Shown here: positions 35,501-44,074 of the stretch, in pieces
Layout: the number at the start of each line of letters is the position of its first letter
Numbering within the stretch: the stretch's first letter is position 1
Origin: Odontesthes bonariensis
Taxonomy: Eukaryota > Chordata > Actinopteri > Atheriniformes > Atherinopsidae
Assembly (NCBI RefSeq): GCF_027942865.1
Contig: NC_134509.1
Location: 32,414,197-32,478,196 of the forward strand
Direction: 5' to 3'
DNA: 64,000 bases
Program-made: the position numbers and the translations under genes
The notes under the pieces: model-generated
Databases searched by the model: none
Seen by the model: the letters and a program-made list of their open reading frames with translations, nothing else
What the model was told of the DNA's origin: nothing

Positions 35501-38500
35501 ACGTTCATCCATTACAACATTGGACTTGACTGAAGCTACATGTCATATTTTCTGTTTCCCATTTACAGGGGCGTGACATTAACACCAGATTCTCACTCAT
35601 GATAAGATGAGGAGAAAATGTAAGTATGTGTTGAGCAGTAGCTTTGAGCCCTTTAACACTTGACTCGATGTGTCACAACTAATAAACATGATGTGCAGCT
35701 TGTAATTATATTTATCCCCCGTTCAAAAATGTCAAAGAGGCATCTGGTGAACACTTTTTGTCACAAAGATGGATAACCCCACAGAACCTTGATCTTAAAG
35801 TGATGGAGTGAGTTTGGCATTAAGCCACTATATAATTGTAACTCAAAACACCCAACAAGCCAAGTAGAAAAACTGTCTGCCTCAGCTGGACTGTCACACT
35901 TCCTGTTTTCTGCTTCCTGCTCTTTGTATGAAGTTCGAGGCATTTTTTTTTAATGCCTCCCTTATCTATTTTGTACCAAATCATTCGCAAAATACAGACC
36001 GGTGGAGAACTCGAACTCTCCTCTTTTTGAACAAACTCACGATGTGATGAGATGATTATCAGAGGGCGTAAGGGAGTTGTACACCACCAGCCTGTCTCGG
36101 CACTCAGGCAGCACCCACTCCATGTGGAGCTCGAGCTGGGACCCAGGGGCGGTCTGGAGGTGCCACAAGCAGGAGGAGCGGTGCGTCTCAGGGCCACGGA
36201 GAGCCACGGGGCTTCTGGACACCACCTTCTGATAGCGATAACAATCTTGGGGCGAAGAAGCCAGAAATTAGAATTGGAGCTCATTAACTTATCTGTTAAA
36301 GCAGGGCCATCGATACATGGGTAGGATATGGCTCATTTCATCATTTTGAAATGTTCGTTTTGGTTTTGATTTTATATTTGGACTTAATGCATTGAATAAA
36401 TCATTTGCGCAGTCATCACATTTGAACACTGGGACATGTTGTGCAGTCAGAGAGATGCCCAGTATACAAAGAGTTTGGAGTTTTCTGATAACTACACACT
36501 CATTAACACTCATTAGTCTCCACTAAAAAATAAACGATAAGCGAACCAGGGTTACTTGTTCACTGCCTTTGAACAAGCTCTTGCGTTTCCTCTCATTTTC
36601 ACAATTTGCATATTACCTATATCATTCACAACACTATTTTGTGTGGCTGCATTAAAAACTCTGTTTACAGTTAGCACATTCACTAACAACCAGAATGCAA
36701 TATTCAATATAGGAGTGTTGTGTATTTCCTGCCTGAGACTGCACAGAGACTCTATAAGGTAGCCAATCAGGGCCCATTTGACAAATAGCCAATAACATAT
36801 ATGAAAGCCTTCCACAAAGCTGGAACTGCTTATCATTCATCCTTGATGGAGGAGAATAAGAGCAATCCCAGGTTATTTCAGCACTGTAGCCAGGCTGACT
36901 CAGAGTCCTAGCACTGTTGAGCCATATATGATTTGATATTCCTTAAACTTTGTAGTAGTGATGACTTCATGAACTTTTTCACCAATAAAATTGTTTATAT
37001 CTGAGAGAAAATTCATGGATCCTCCCCACTATAGTCACTGATGTGTCATCAAGTCCAGTAGTTTGGGAAGTATCTTTAGAACCTGACATGTGTTTAGACT
37101 GTTTCTGCCCAGTTAAGCTCTCTGAGCCAACAACAAAAAGCTTTTTCTAATCTCTCAATCTCTATTGACAGGCCATGGACCACAGACTTTTAAGGCTTCT
37201 GTAATTAAACCTTTGCTTACGAAAACTGCTCTTGATCCAGGGCTGTTAGCTAATTATAGACCTACACGTATATCCAATTTCCCATTTATGTGTAAAGTTC
37301 TCGAAAAGATTGTTGCAGCTCAACTTTGTGATTATCAGAAGCAATCTGTTTGAAGAGGAGGTTTGAATTAGGATTCAGATTACATAATAGCACAAAAAAT
37401 GCACCAGTGAAAGTTACCGACAATCTCCTCTTAGCCTCTGATAGCAGTCTCTCTGCAGCTCGTCCTGTTTACTTATTACTTATCTCAGTAATGCATTTGA
37501 TACCATCGATCACAGCATCTATTACAGAGGCTTGAATGTGTCATTTGGAGGAAAGGAGCTGCATTTTGCCGTTTCAAGAAATATCTATCTAATAGATTCC
37601 AGTTCCATAGGGTTCCATTAGGTAATATTAGACAGCATGGCATAAATCTCCATTACTATATTGCTGATACTCAGCTATACCTATATATGAAACCAGATCA
37701 AACAAGTCAGTTGGGTAATACAAGCCTGTCTTAAAGACAAAAAATGGATGAAACTGCTTCTAAATCTAGACAAATTAGTGTGGTATAGTGGGAGTTACAG
37801 GTTATCTATTTGTATTTTTGCTCAGACAAAAAATCCCAGACTGCTCTTTGAGTGGGCAATTCAATGTGTAGCTTTACATGCAAAAGGCATACTGTTCATT
37901 CTTCTGTTATTTCCATGAATTCAGCTTTGGTGAAGGTAAGATAGAGATTAATTTGCTGCATGCTAACAACAAATCAACCAAAATAAATCAACTGATACAA
38001 GAGCAGAAATTATGAAAAGGCAAATGAAGAAAAAAATCAAGTATAATACCAAATGAAGCTTTCAGAAGTTCTATAACTTTGGGCTCGGTTTCTGTAGGGA
38101 GCGGAACAAAGAGAAAACTAATTAAAACAAAACTAAATCATAAACAAATTCTCCCCTTTGACTCTCATTTCTCTCTCGCACAAACACTCTCTTCCTCACC
38201 ACTGACAAACAGTGTAGGGAGATGCAACAGGTAGCCGTCAATGCTGGCTGTTTCTTCCACTTCTGATCCACTGTATCCCCTAAGGCCCTTCGCCAGGCTG
38301 CTGGTGACCCTCTCCAATGTAACTCTCCCAACAAGACTGCTGGGCACGGACAGCACTATCCAGAAGTGAGCCACCACACTCCCCTCCCTGCAGGAAAAAG
38401 CCATGAAACAAGGCCATAATCAACACAGCAGTTACAAGTCAGTCTGAAAAAAATGGATGCTTGATTTATACTAAAGGTATTGAAAATACTAAAGTGTGCT

Positions 38501-41500
38501 CTGTGTGGATGAGATCACTGTGCCCTCCCACACCATGAGATACATCATACATCTCACTGTGAAGGTGAGAAATTAACCACTTTGTGATGTTTGAATTCTG
38601 TGTGGTAAAATGGTGCGGCACTGGGAGAAGCCTCATGATCTTAATTTAGACCTTAAGATAAAAAGCGCATCTGTAGTGTGAAATTAAGGATGACTTATTG
38701 AGAGCTCAATCATTTGTGCTAGAATGTGGTTTGACACTTTTGTAAGGGCGCCTTCCTTGAGTGTCAGAACTTGTAAGTTAGTACAGCTCATTTAAGCTCA
38801 TCTCAGATCTCTCACTCACTTCAGCAGACAGACCCCACACACCTCAAAACAGAGAAAGGAGCTCATTTTGTCATGATTTTGAAAGCTATTTTTCAAATAC
38901 TGAGATATTTGGGGGCCTAATAGCACATTGTTCATTGTTGCAGCAAACTCAAAAAGCTTATCGATTGCCAGAAACAGAGTTAGAAGCATAAACTGTGCAG
39001 TGCTTCCTGTTTGAAGAGCAACATATTGACTGAAAATATTGTTTTGCTGAGAACAAGCTATAGAATTAAGAATTTTACTGTCATCGTTAATGAAAGCAAT
39101 TTTTTTATGTGTGCGAGTCAAAATAAACCCTGGATCTTGATAAGTGCAAAGTTCATTAGCATTAAATTACATTTAAATTAGCTGAATAGAAGATGCATAG
39201 TTCCATGTTGGATTCAAAGCTGACACTTCAAAGTGAGAACATGTGAATATCAACAGTGCAATGGGTATCCAGATATTTACCTGAGAGATCTTCTGAGCAA
39301 CAATTGTGTGCACAAGCACTAACTTATACCCACTCAAGTTATTAACACTCAACCTACCAACCGCTCAATCAGCTGGCATGTAAAGAAAATATGAACCACT
39401 ATTAAAAGAATATTCTGTTTGAAACCTGTATTGCTTGCTGTCTTTCCCGGTGTATTATGAGTTTCCAGAGTGTTAGGACGGCCCGTGGCGGCTGGATTAA
39501 ACAAGAGGCTCAAGGCAGAGATTTAGTGTAGACCAACCACAACAAACAAATAACATCATGATACACAGACCTCTGTATCTCAGGTAGCCTCAGGTCATAG
39601 CAGCAGCCTCCACTGCTTTGAACTGACAGCCTTTTATAGATGACCACTAATTCCTTCCCATGCTCTTCTATCTAACAGGGCAGTCTAAATCCCACAAAAC
39701 CCTACAAAAATCTACAAAACTGATAACACACAAATCACCTTATCTAACAACTCAGAAAAACAGGACTTTACTAAAAACAATTTTTAGACACAACACCTAA
39801 ATCCTGCACTCTGGAAATGGGAAAGAGGTAAGACACTTGAACATTATACATTCTGGAATCCATCTTTCAATGTCCTAGTTTGTATCATTAAAAGTAATTG
39901 TTACTGGCTTAGCGAAACCTTACATGTATGTGCTTCTTCCACAGGAAAGGCCTTCAGTATCAGCTGAAAGGCAGCTATCCAAGCACATCATTTTCCAGAC
40001 ATCTATAGGAACACCTCAGTCTCTGTTTGTGCAATCATTTCATGCGTCGTGTTATCATATTCAAGTGCATTTTATCTAATGTAAAGTGTTTCTGGTGCAA
40101 GTAATGAAGATTTACATTGCACAGAGTCATATGCAAGGTCATCACAGGCTTAGTTATTATTACTGCCCTGTGTAAATAACAGTTTGGTCCACATACCCAA
40201 ATGCAAACACAGTTGTGTAGTTAAAGTGTCGAGAAAGGCAGGAGGCTTTCATGATCTTCTTTACCTGGGAGACAGAAAACACAGTGTTACCTGCTCATGT
40301 CGCAACATTTAGGTACAAGGTGGATGTTACCTTCTGTACAGAAATGTAAAATTCCCATTGCAATGCAGATGATTCTCAGCTATAGTTATCCATGAAGCCA
40401 GATTAAACTAATCAGTTGGTTGGAAGCAAATCTTGAAGAAATAAAGGCCTGGTGCCCTTAAATGCCCTGAGATGGAATTGAATTTAATCAAATTGTGTTG
40501 AGGCCCTGTGATGGACTATCAAGCCTTTCAGAGTGTGTCCTGCCTCTTGCCTGATGGCAGGTGGAATAGGCTCCAACCCCTCTGCGACCCTGAATTGGAT
40601 TAAGCGGCTATAGGAAATGGATGAATGGATGAATTGAACTGAACCGAACTGAACAGTTTATGCTGGTGTCTGTACTTAAGTTTGCTCTCTGCTCTGATGT
40701 TGTGAAAAATTAAATAGTCAGTTTATGATTGTTTCAGTCCTCGAGGGCCTTGTTAAACACATTTTTACAATTCAAGTCTATCAATTTCTAAAAATGCATT
40801 TTGCTGTGAGTATTCAGTTTCTTTGGGATAGTCAATCAGCATTTTTTACACATACTGAATATGGTATTTCACTGAGAGCTAATTGATTAACAATTTTCTT
40901 TTCCGTTAGGTATCTGATTGTCATTGACAAAAATGAAAATAAAATCAGAAAACAAGCAGTGACCTGGATCTCTTGTGATGATAGTGGAGTTATTTTAGAA
41001 TGAAACATTATTAATGTTCATGCTAGAATTTGTGCTCTCTGCTCACCATGTTCTGTACTCCCTTGGCTTCTTTCTTGAACACAGGACTGTTGTGAGAGGA
41101 CATATCAGCAGAGAAGTCCCTGTTGAGGATTGTTAGGTAAGCTGTGTATTGCTGGTGAACACGAGGCTCAAACACCCAAACCCTGTACTCTGTTATAGAT
41201 GAAGAAAAGAGATCAACATATCAAGAATAACTCAACAGACATGCCATCTGTGAGGCTGTATACAGTTAGGTCTTGATATATTTAGACAATGACACAAATC
41301 TGGTTATTTCTCTTTGCTTATACTATATAAGTGTTTTCTGTGCACTGTAAAGAATATGACCTGAAGGTATAAACTTTTACTTCAAGGTATTCAAACCCAA
41401 TTTGGAATAGTTTATGACTTGCAACTCATTTATACGTAGAGAACTCTTTTTCAGGGATTACAATTAAATCATAAAAGTGAACTCAAATACTATATCATGC

Positions 41501-43480
41501 TCAGGTGTTGGCCAGTGTTTGTCATGAATCTCTGGATTCTGGCGTTTTGTTCTCCCTTCGTTTACATTCCCTTTTCCCTCGTGTGTGTTTGTCTTGTCTC
41601 CCCCTGGTGAATGGGTGTGGTGTGGTCAGGGCGTGGTTTCCCTCTCTGCTCCAGCAGGTTCTCTCAGCGCAGCTGTGGTTCATCTACTCATCAGCTCTTG
41701 GTGCAACTAAACCCTGGTCCTGTCTTCACTCGTTGCCAGATTGTTGTAGCATCTAGTGTAACATCCATGTTTATATCCTGTAGGAAACCTGCTGAACATA
41801 TGCTGCCACCTTCTAGTATTCAGATTCCCTGTCGACTTTACCTCTTCAGACGACCTGCCCTGTGACCATGTCCAACTGCAGCGAGGGTCCAATCGCCATT
41901 CCACCTTTCGCTCCTAGAAATTTCTGAGTTCTGGTCCGGTAAAACCCCCAGCCCACAAACCACACACCTCGCCGCTGCCTGTGTTGGATACCTTGACTGA
42001 ATCTCCTTAGCACTCTTCTTTTTTATAAAATAAACCTTTTGGATTTTACTCTCGGCTTCTGTCTGCTTTGTGGGCCCAAAAACGCTAACATTGTTGTGAC
42101 AGTGCAGTGCATCATATCATCAGCTGGGAAGGTGCACAACATGTAGTAAAATCTCTTAATTCAAATTAAACAGGCAATTATCTGGCCGCAAGAAAGAAAA
42201 TATATCTGATATTATATATAATATATATATATAAGAGATGGAGAAGAGCAGGACCATTAGAAGTGGCAACATCCTGCCAGGATGTCTATAAAGACAAGAC
42301 TTGACAAGCACAAATACAGAAGGTTCACCCCAATGTGCAAAACATTTACAAGCTATAAGAATAAGCTCATTGCATGGGAAGTATTGTCTGCAACAGCAAA
42401 GGGTCACTCATGTTTCTTGATGATGAGACAGAATGTAAAAGCAGCTGGATTAGACCAGTGGTGTGCAGGAATTTAATTTCTTCTCAGATTCAGTAAAGTG
42501 CAGCAGAATTGACTGAATGGTGCTTCATAATACAGATGGAAAATAGTCCAAAACTTACAGCAATAGTAACCAAGGAGTTTTTGTTGGTGCAGAAGTCTGC
42601 AGAGTCAAGAATCTGATAACAACCTGATCCGGCTTCATTTCACTTGCTGATGACCAAACTAAAGACCAACAAATAACCAACAACTGCAGACAGCTGCAGT
42701 AAAGCCTGGCAAAGTATCGCTAAAGAGGAATCCCATTCTTTGTGCATGGGTTCAGGTCTTTAGGCAGTGATTGTCTTCAAAATATATTTTTCAATTTCCT
42801 TTTAAATTGTTTATCTATTAGCAATAATGCACAATAGATAAAAAAATATCAAAAATGTTAATCTTAATGATTTATGTACTGATTAGCCTGAATAGATTTG
42901 AGTTGCTGAAAAAGAGGTTCCTACATCTCCAATTTGGATGTTAATACAACATAGCTTTTGGTTATAACACCAATGGTTAACATGCTGTTGTTTTACAAAT
43001 GTTTAACATGTTAATTGTCTAATATCGAATGACATTTTCTAAATTAGCAGCAATACCACGTTCAGGAAAGGTTAATATGTGTGTCATTGGATGTGATGCT
43101 CTGAGGACATAAACAAATAAGGTTTGAATCCGACGATGGCATTTTCTGCGGGATCAAGCAGTAAAGTGAATCCCTTTACAGAAACATCACGTGTCAGGGC
43201 AATCGATCTGACAGTTGCAATATTTCTCTATTTTCACTTTATAGCAATCTATCCAGTACTGAATTTGTTCAGCTATTTTAGTCTATAGAATTGGTGGCAC
43301 TGGCATAGCTGAAAATGAGTAAATCCAAGGAAGAAAGAACTGCTCACCCAGGAAGTACCATGCCAGAGTGGCTCCTGCAACTATAAGGATCACGATGAGG
43401 ATGATGAGGCAGGCAAGAAGACACTTGCAGGACCTTGTCCTCCGGGTCAGTGGAGCCACATTTTGTATGGCAGCTCCTAC
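14418..43480 (-). CDS. tmprss6: Transmembrane protease serine 6 (matriptase-2), 16 coding exons, N-terminus missing
   Basis: I assembled sixteen exons by hand; every junction is GT-AG and the phases chain without a break into 772 codons plus stop. Domain order: type II transmembrane segment (residues about 19-39), SEA (45-177), CUB1 (178-290), CUB2 (291-413), three LDLR class A repeats (414-523), trypsin-like protease (534-772). The activation site is SSR|IVGG. Catalytic His is in SAAHC (about 574), Asp in HDYDLALL, Ser in GDSGGP, and the S1 Asp in KDACQ. The human protein has 811 residues, so only about 40 cytoplasmic residues are missing. Known role of the family: cleavage of BMP co-receptor at the hepatocyte surface, lowering hepcidin. 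One intron is 10 kb and full of nested transposons. Neighbouring il2rb-like genes match human synteny. Confidence 0.95.
14976..15112 (-). CDS. tmprss6: tmprss6 exon: protease, penultimate
   Basis: Encodes [33 protein letters not shown]. The Asp before Ala-Cys sets trypsin-like specificity. Phase 1 to 0. Confidence 0.95.
15728..16384 (+). mobile_element. 5'-truncated L2-like LINE, second copy
   Basis: Nearly the same sequence as 5103-5752. Starts at the [11 protein letters not shown] block and ends in (TTTGA)n. Possible target duplication aaatgg on both sides (15724-15729 region and after the tail). It sits in the 10 kb tmprss6 intron, antisense to the gene. The intact C-terminal frame 15916-16179 supplies the tail that is shifted in the first copy. 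Confidence 0.85.
16997..17244 (-). pseudogene. hAT transposase fragment following the BED finger
   Basis: Minus-strand frame with [37 protein letters not shown] and [20 protein letters not shown], the stretch that normally follows the BED finger in ZBED-like hAT transposases. It ends after about 30 more residues with no catalytic core. Continuous with 24402-24600 once the inserted element is set aside. Confidence 0.8.
17491..18415 (+). repeat. 152-bp tandem repeat array (six units plus partial)
   Basis: The landmark aggYgtatct recurs at 17491, 17643, 17795, 17947, 18099, 18251 and 18403: exactly 152 bp each time. Each unit holds ttggagtcaattgatcac and tattgagcaaaaatgc. Units differ by only a few bases, and the first is the most diverged, which fits recent expansion from the inner side. 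Inverted copies lie at 22485-22625 and 23888-24150. Confidence 0.95.
18553..18915 (-). CDS. Acidic low-complexity ORF with an internal duplication, unknown
   Basis: Minus-strand frame with two copies of a segment [14 protein letters not shown]...DSS, 180 bp apart at DNA level (gaactgtcac at 18671 and 18851), then a basic end [14 protein letters not shown] and a stop near 18553. The sequence merges upstream into the BEL/Pao fragment, and an ATG exists at 18849. No family recognised. It may be a captured host exon, the end of a lost transposase, or noise from a coding-like repeat. Confidence 0.35.
18885..19285 (-). pseudogene. BEL/Pao retrotransposon pol fragment (RNase H / pre-integrase)
   Basis: Minus-strand frames contain [19 protein letters not shown], then RVSEILAAS, then [10 protein letters not shown] with a CGPQFLL..HWP block, the standard order in BEL/Pao pol after the reverse transcriptase. 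It breaks into two frames near 19155. It is the downstream partner of the fragment at 21905-22484; the RT that should lie between is missing and its place is taken by a LINE. Not functional. Confidence 0.75.
19290..21900 (+). mobile_element. RLE-type LINE (R2/R4/NeSL/Hero group), 5'-truncated
   Basis: Plus-strand non-LTR element lying between the two BEL/Pao pieces, opposite in orientation. It contains the RT, a CCHC finger and a restriction-like endonuclease, with a GC-rich body unlike its AT-rich neighbours. Codon usage and high GC suggest a recent arrival. The 3' UTR (gggcccaccaactggagggtg...cacctgatgac) resembles that of the fragment at 44075-44995. Borders are estimated from where BEL/Pao homology stops. 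Confidence 0.82.
19300..21767 (+). pseudogene. RLE-type LINE polyprotein: reverse transcriptase, CCHC finger, restriction-like endonuclease
   Basis: Frame 1 (to 20016) holds [16 protein letters not shown] and the palm motif [14 protein letters not shown] (first catalytic Asp). A one-base shift near 19945 moves the remaining RT (PTGC, then FMDD as YxDD equivalent at about 20100) into the frame ending at 21767. That frame then has [17 protein letters not shown] (C-X2-C, H, C finger) and a PD-(D/E)XK-type nuclease ([25 protein letters not shown]). R2-like elements use such a nuclease to nick a specific target. One frameshift only, 589 intact codons after it. Confidence 0.85.
21905..22484 (-). 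pseudogene. BEL/Pao retrotransposon pol fragment (aspartic protease region)
   Basis: Minus-strand frame includes a retropepsin-like [11 protein letters not shown] motif, [13 protein letters not shown], and [18 protein letters not shown] followed by GWTVNGP, characteristic of BEL/Pao protease-to-RT linkers. A frameshift near 22385 separates it from the preceding [11 protein letters not shown] block. It abuts the foldback right arm upstream and the LINE downstream. A dead remnant of an LTR retrotransposon. Confidence 0.78.
22485..22625 (-). repeat. Inverted copy of the 152-bp unit (inner right arm)
   Basis: Reverse complement of the array unit at 17.5-18.4 kb. Its end is cut by the TA-flanked insertion at 22626 and continues after 23887. 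Confidence 0.92.
22626..23885. mobile_element. 1,260-bp TA-flanked inverted-repeat element
   Basis: Termini TGTGACCTGATCCAGCAAAA and, inverted, TGTGACCCGCTCTGGCGAAA, both followed by ATGAGTC: a TIR of about 27 bp. TA flanks both sides (22624-22625 and 23886-23887). The distance between the interrupted 152-bp units is 1,414 bp = 152 + 1,262, which fixes the insertion at 1,260 bp plus a 2-bp duplication. TA duplications occur in Tc1/mariner and some other groups (ISL2EU is another possibility). Superfamily not settled. Confidence 0.85.
22969..23232 (-). CDS. Acidic 87-residue ORF inside the TA-flanked element
   Basis: ATG at 23232. Starts [20 protein letters not shown] and continues with a Glu/Asp-rich stretch. 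It lies centrally in the 1,260-bp element and is its only sizeable ORF, so it may be the first exon or remnant of the element's protein. No catalytic motif, no family recognised. Confidence 0.35.
   Translation of the reverse strand: MASNFSSAAGQQDLLALVTDFFTEVISSEEENDSDVKDSDMEKEQEFATHVEDDDEVIEQPVTDIKEVMRAMSSCGAVCVGTKINIF
23888..24150 (-). repeat. Inverted 152-bp units (outer right arm)
   Basis: Two inverted copies. The word agatacRcct at 23974 and 24126 gives the same 152-bp period. The outermost has the same ggtgtatct variant as the outermost left unit, so the arms align unit for unit from the ends. Confidence 0.92.
24402..24600 (-). pseudogene. hAT transposase N-terminus with BED-type zinc finger
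   Basis: ATG at 24600. Encodes [19 protein letters not shown], then CVCKIC and IRDHLCVHH, giving a C-X2-C...H-X4-H BED finger as in ZBED-type hAT transposases, which bind element ends. The frame runs up to the foldback junction at 24393-24401 and resumes in phase at 17244. Confidence 0.8.
25017..25043 (+). repeat. 27-base C homopolymer
   Basis: Uninterrupted C run inside the hAT 5' region. Length may be inexact in the assembly. Confidence 0.9.
25179..25456 (-). CDS. tmprss6: tmprss6 exon: catalytic Asp
   Basis: Encodes WTVYLGK, a [11 protein letters not shown] block with the catalytic Asp, and [13 protein letters not shown] chose the acceptor ctgctgcag before 25456 because only it keeps the phase (2 to 1). 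The nearer ccctcag at 25441 would shift the frame. Confidence 0.93.
25969..26137 (-). CDS. tmprss6: tmprss6 exon: activation site and catalytic His
   Basis: Encodes [38 protein letters not shown]. Arg-Ile is the zymogen cleavage point. Phase 1 to 2. Confidence 0.96.
26413..26828. mobile_element. TTAA-flanked MITE, 416 bp
   Basis: Ends AGCTGCTGTCGGCAGG and, inverted, AGCTGAGGTCGGCAAC, flanked by TTAA at 26409-26412 and 26829-26832. GC-rich interior, no coding capacity. Lies in the tmprss6 intron between LDLR-A repeat 3 and the catalytic-His exon. Confidence 0.78.
27607..27723 (-). CDS. tmprss6: tmprss6 exon: LDLR class A repeat 3
   Basis: 39 codons, phase 1-1. Contains [15 protein letters not shown] and [10 protein letters not shown]. 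The KKPNP stretch is shared with human. Confidence 0.95.
27977..28090 (-). CDS. tmprss6: tmprss6 exon: LDLR class A repeat 2
   Basis: 38 codons, phase 1-1. Contains [15 protein letters not shown] and [10 protein letters not shown]. Confidence 0.95.
28792..28890 (-). CDS. tmprss6: tmprss6 exon: LDLR class A repeat 1
   Basis: 33 codons, phase 1-1. Six-Cys pattern with calcium-site acidic residues [16 protein letters not shown]. Confidence 0.95.
29006..29148 (-). CDS. tmprss6: tmprss6 exon: CUB2, end
   Basis: Encodes [15 protein letters not shown] and [18 protein letters not shown], the last CUB strands. Phase 2 to 1. Confidence 0.94.
29668..29735 (+). repeat. RTE/Expander-like LINE tail fragment
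   Basis: Contains ggccctgtgatggactggcg and gtccagggtgtaccccacct, a common fish LINE 3' segment. Intronic in tmprss6. Confidence 0.6.
30273..30382 (-). CDS. tmprss6: tmprss6 exon: CUB2, middle
   Basis: Encodes [14 protein letters not shown] and [12 protein letters not shown], near-identical to human in the last block. Phase 0 to 2. Confidence 0.94.
30490..30602 (-). CDS. tmprss6: tmprss6 exon: CUB2, first part
   Basis: Encodes [15 protein letters not shown] and CTWSF, the CUB start. Phase 1 to 0. An L2 LINE begins only about 20-30 bp beyond the splice acceptor. Confidence 0.92.
30629..32955 (+). pseudogene. L2-like LINE ORF2: endonuclease end and reverse transcriptase
   Basis: Frame 30629-31894 covers the endonuclease end (SDHFLITF-like: [10 protein letters not shown]), linker helices and RT fingers ([22 protein letters not shown]). 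A shift near 31860 passes to the frame ending at 32636 with [45 protein letters not shown] (catalytic YADD) and [11 protein letters not shown] second shift near 32630 puts the last block ([34 protein letters not shown]) in another frame to about 32955. Two frameshifts, no 5' half: dead. Confidence 0.88.
33224..33877. mobile_element. MITE with 26-bp inverted ends inserted in the L2 UTR
   Basis: Left end GGCCTTGTCCACACGTAGCC and inverted right end GGCCCCATCCACACGTAGCC, both continuing GGGTAT. The word cctgag occurs on both sides, and the uninterrupted L2 text would read ccttcctgagtctggttctg, supporting a target duplication of about 6 bp (8 bp with mismatches, hAT-like). No transposase. Confidence 0.75.
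34944..35080 (-). CDS. tmprss6: tmprss6 exon: CUB1, second half
   Basis: Encodes [18 protein letters not shown] and [14 protein letters not shown], highly like the human domain. Phase 2 to 1, donor gtaaga. Confidence 0.93.
36041..36245 (-). CDS. tmprss6: tmprss6 exon: CUB1, first half
   Basis: Encodes [16 protein letters not shown] and [14 protein letters not shown], the CUB signature strands with conserved Cys. Phase 1 to 2. Confidence 0.92.
36795..37800 (+). mobile_element. Old, degraded L2-like LINE fragment
   Basis: Aligns by eye with 31120-32300 of the younger L2 (gctggaactgcttatcattc, ttgctgatactcagctatac) but with many indels and stops. In the tmprss6 intron between SEA and CUB1 exons. 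Confidence 0.75.
38200..38387 (-). CDS. tmprss6: tmprss6 exon: SEA domain, end
   Basis: Encodes [15 protein letters not shown] and a helix rich in Val/Leu, matching the SEA C-terminal half of matriptase-2. Phase 2 to 1. The linker to CUB1 is about five residues shorter than in human. Confidence 0.88.
40197..40264 (-). CDS. tmprss6: tmprss6 exon: SEA domain, middle (68 bp)
   Basis: Short exon encoding [20 protein letters not shown], which contains a NYT glycosylation sequon. Phase 0 to 2. Confidence 0.88.
40346..40632 (+). repeat. L2 RT scrap followed by an RTE/Expander-like tail
   Basis: 40346-40450 matches the YADD region of L2 (cagatgattctcagctatag); 40460-40495 resembles an L2 3' end; 40500-40632 is ggccctgtgatggactatca through ggatgaatggatgaa, a LINE tail. 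Intronic. Confidence 0.65.
41047..41189 (-). CDS. tmprss6: tmprss6 exon: SEA domain, start
   Basis: Encodes a [22 protein letters not shown] SEA strand and helix. Acceptor ataacag, donor gtgagc, phase 1 to 0. Confidence 0.9.
41520..42101. mobile_element. TGTCATG-ended non-autonomous repeat
   Basis: Begins TGTCATGAATCTCTGG and ends TTGTTGTGACA, with a pyrimidine-rich promoter-like interior similar in style to 4227-5897. No ORF of note. Superfamily unknown. Confidence 0.5.
43348..43480 (-). CDS. tmprss6: tmprss6 exon: transmembrane segment
   Basis: Encodes a basic patch ([10 protein letters not shown]), then a hydrophobic run [20 protein letters not shown] and WYFLG, the type II membrane anchor. 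The positive-inside side is N-terminal. Acceptor gagcag, donor gtgagc, phase 0 to 1. The exon before it, carrying the start codon, was not found. Confidence 0.9.
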
Positions 43481-43679
43481 CTGCTCAGAACAAGTAAAAA
43501 CTCACTGTGACCAACAGAGAATGTGTGTCCTTTGTCAAAAAGCAACACGGTAGTACCTGAAATAGGGTTTAATCAAGGGGCAGTTTGGGTTTTTCTCTTT
43601 GGGTATTAAAATTAAAAAGGGTTGAATGGCTGCTGCTAATGTCAAATACTCTGAAAGTTTTGATGTGTCACATTTTAAG

Positions 43680-44016
43680 AGCAGATTTATTGTCATGTAT
43701 ACATGCATGCATACACATGCAATTTGTCCTCTGCTTTTAACCCATTCAGGTTGGCACCTGTTGACACACACACACACACACATGGACATGCACATGCACA
43801 GGGTCAAACAGTCATAGAGACAGATGCCATACACTGGGCAGCCATTCACAGTACCTGGGGACCATGGGGGTACAGTGCCTTGCTCAAGGGCACTGCAGCC
43901 ATGACAAGGAGGTGGAGTGACACTCTTCCACCAGTCTTTTTGAATTGGGAGAGTGCGAATTGAACCCTTCTGGTTATTGCACGACCCACTCTAACCACTG
44001 AGCCATAGCTGCCCTT
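43680..44016 (-). repeat. tRNA-derived SINE
   Basis: On the minus strand it starts with a tRNA-like head: A box TGGCTCAGTGGTTAGAG and B box GGTTCAATTC (44008-43950), then a body with TGCCCTTGAGCAAGGCACTG found in fish core-type SINEs, and a CA-rich tail region. Polymerase III promoter elements look intact. It lies just upstream of the first recognised tmprss6 exon. Confidence 0.75.
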
Positions 44017-44074
44017 TTTAGTGCTTTTAGAATCCTTTCATGGCATAAATGGTACTGCAGTATGATTAGACGAT

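Noticed and set aside
43535..43849. 104-codon minus-strand ORF with a Cys/Val/Met-rich stretch resembling a membrane segment
   Set aside because: The stretch is translation of the CA microsatellite inside the SINE.
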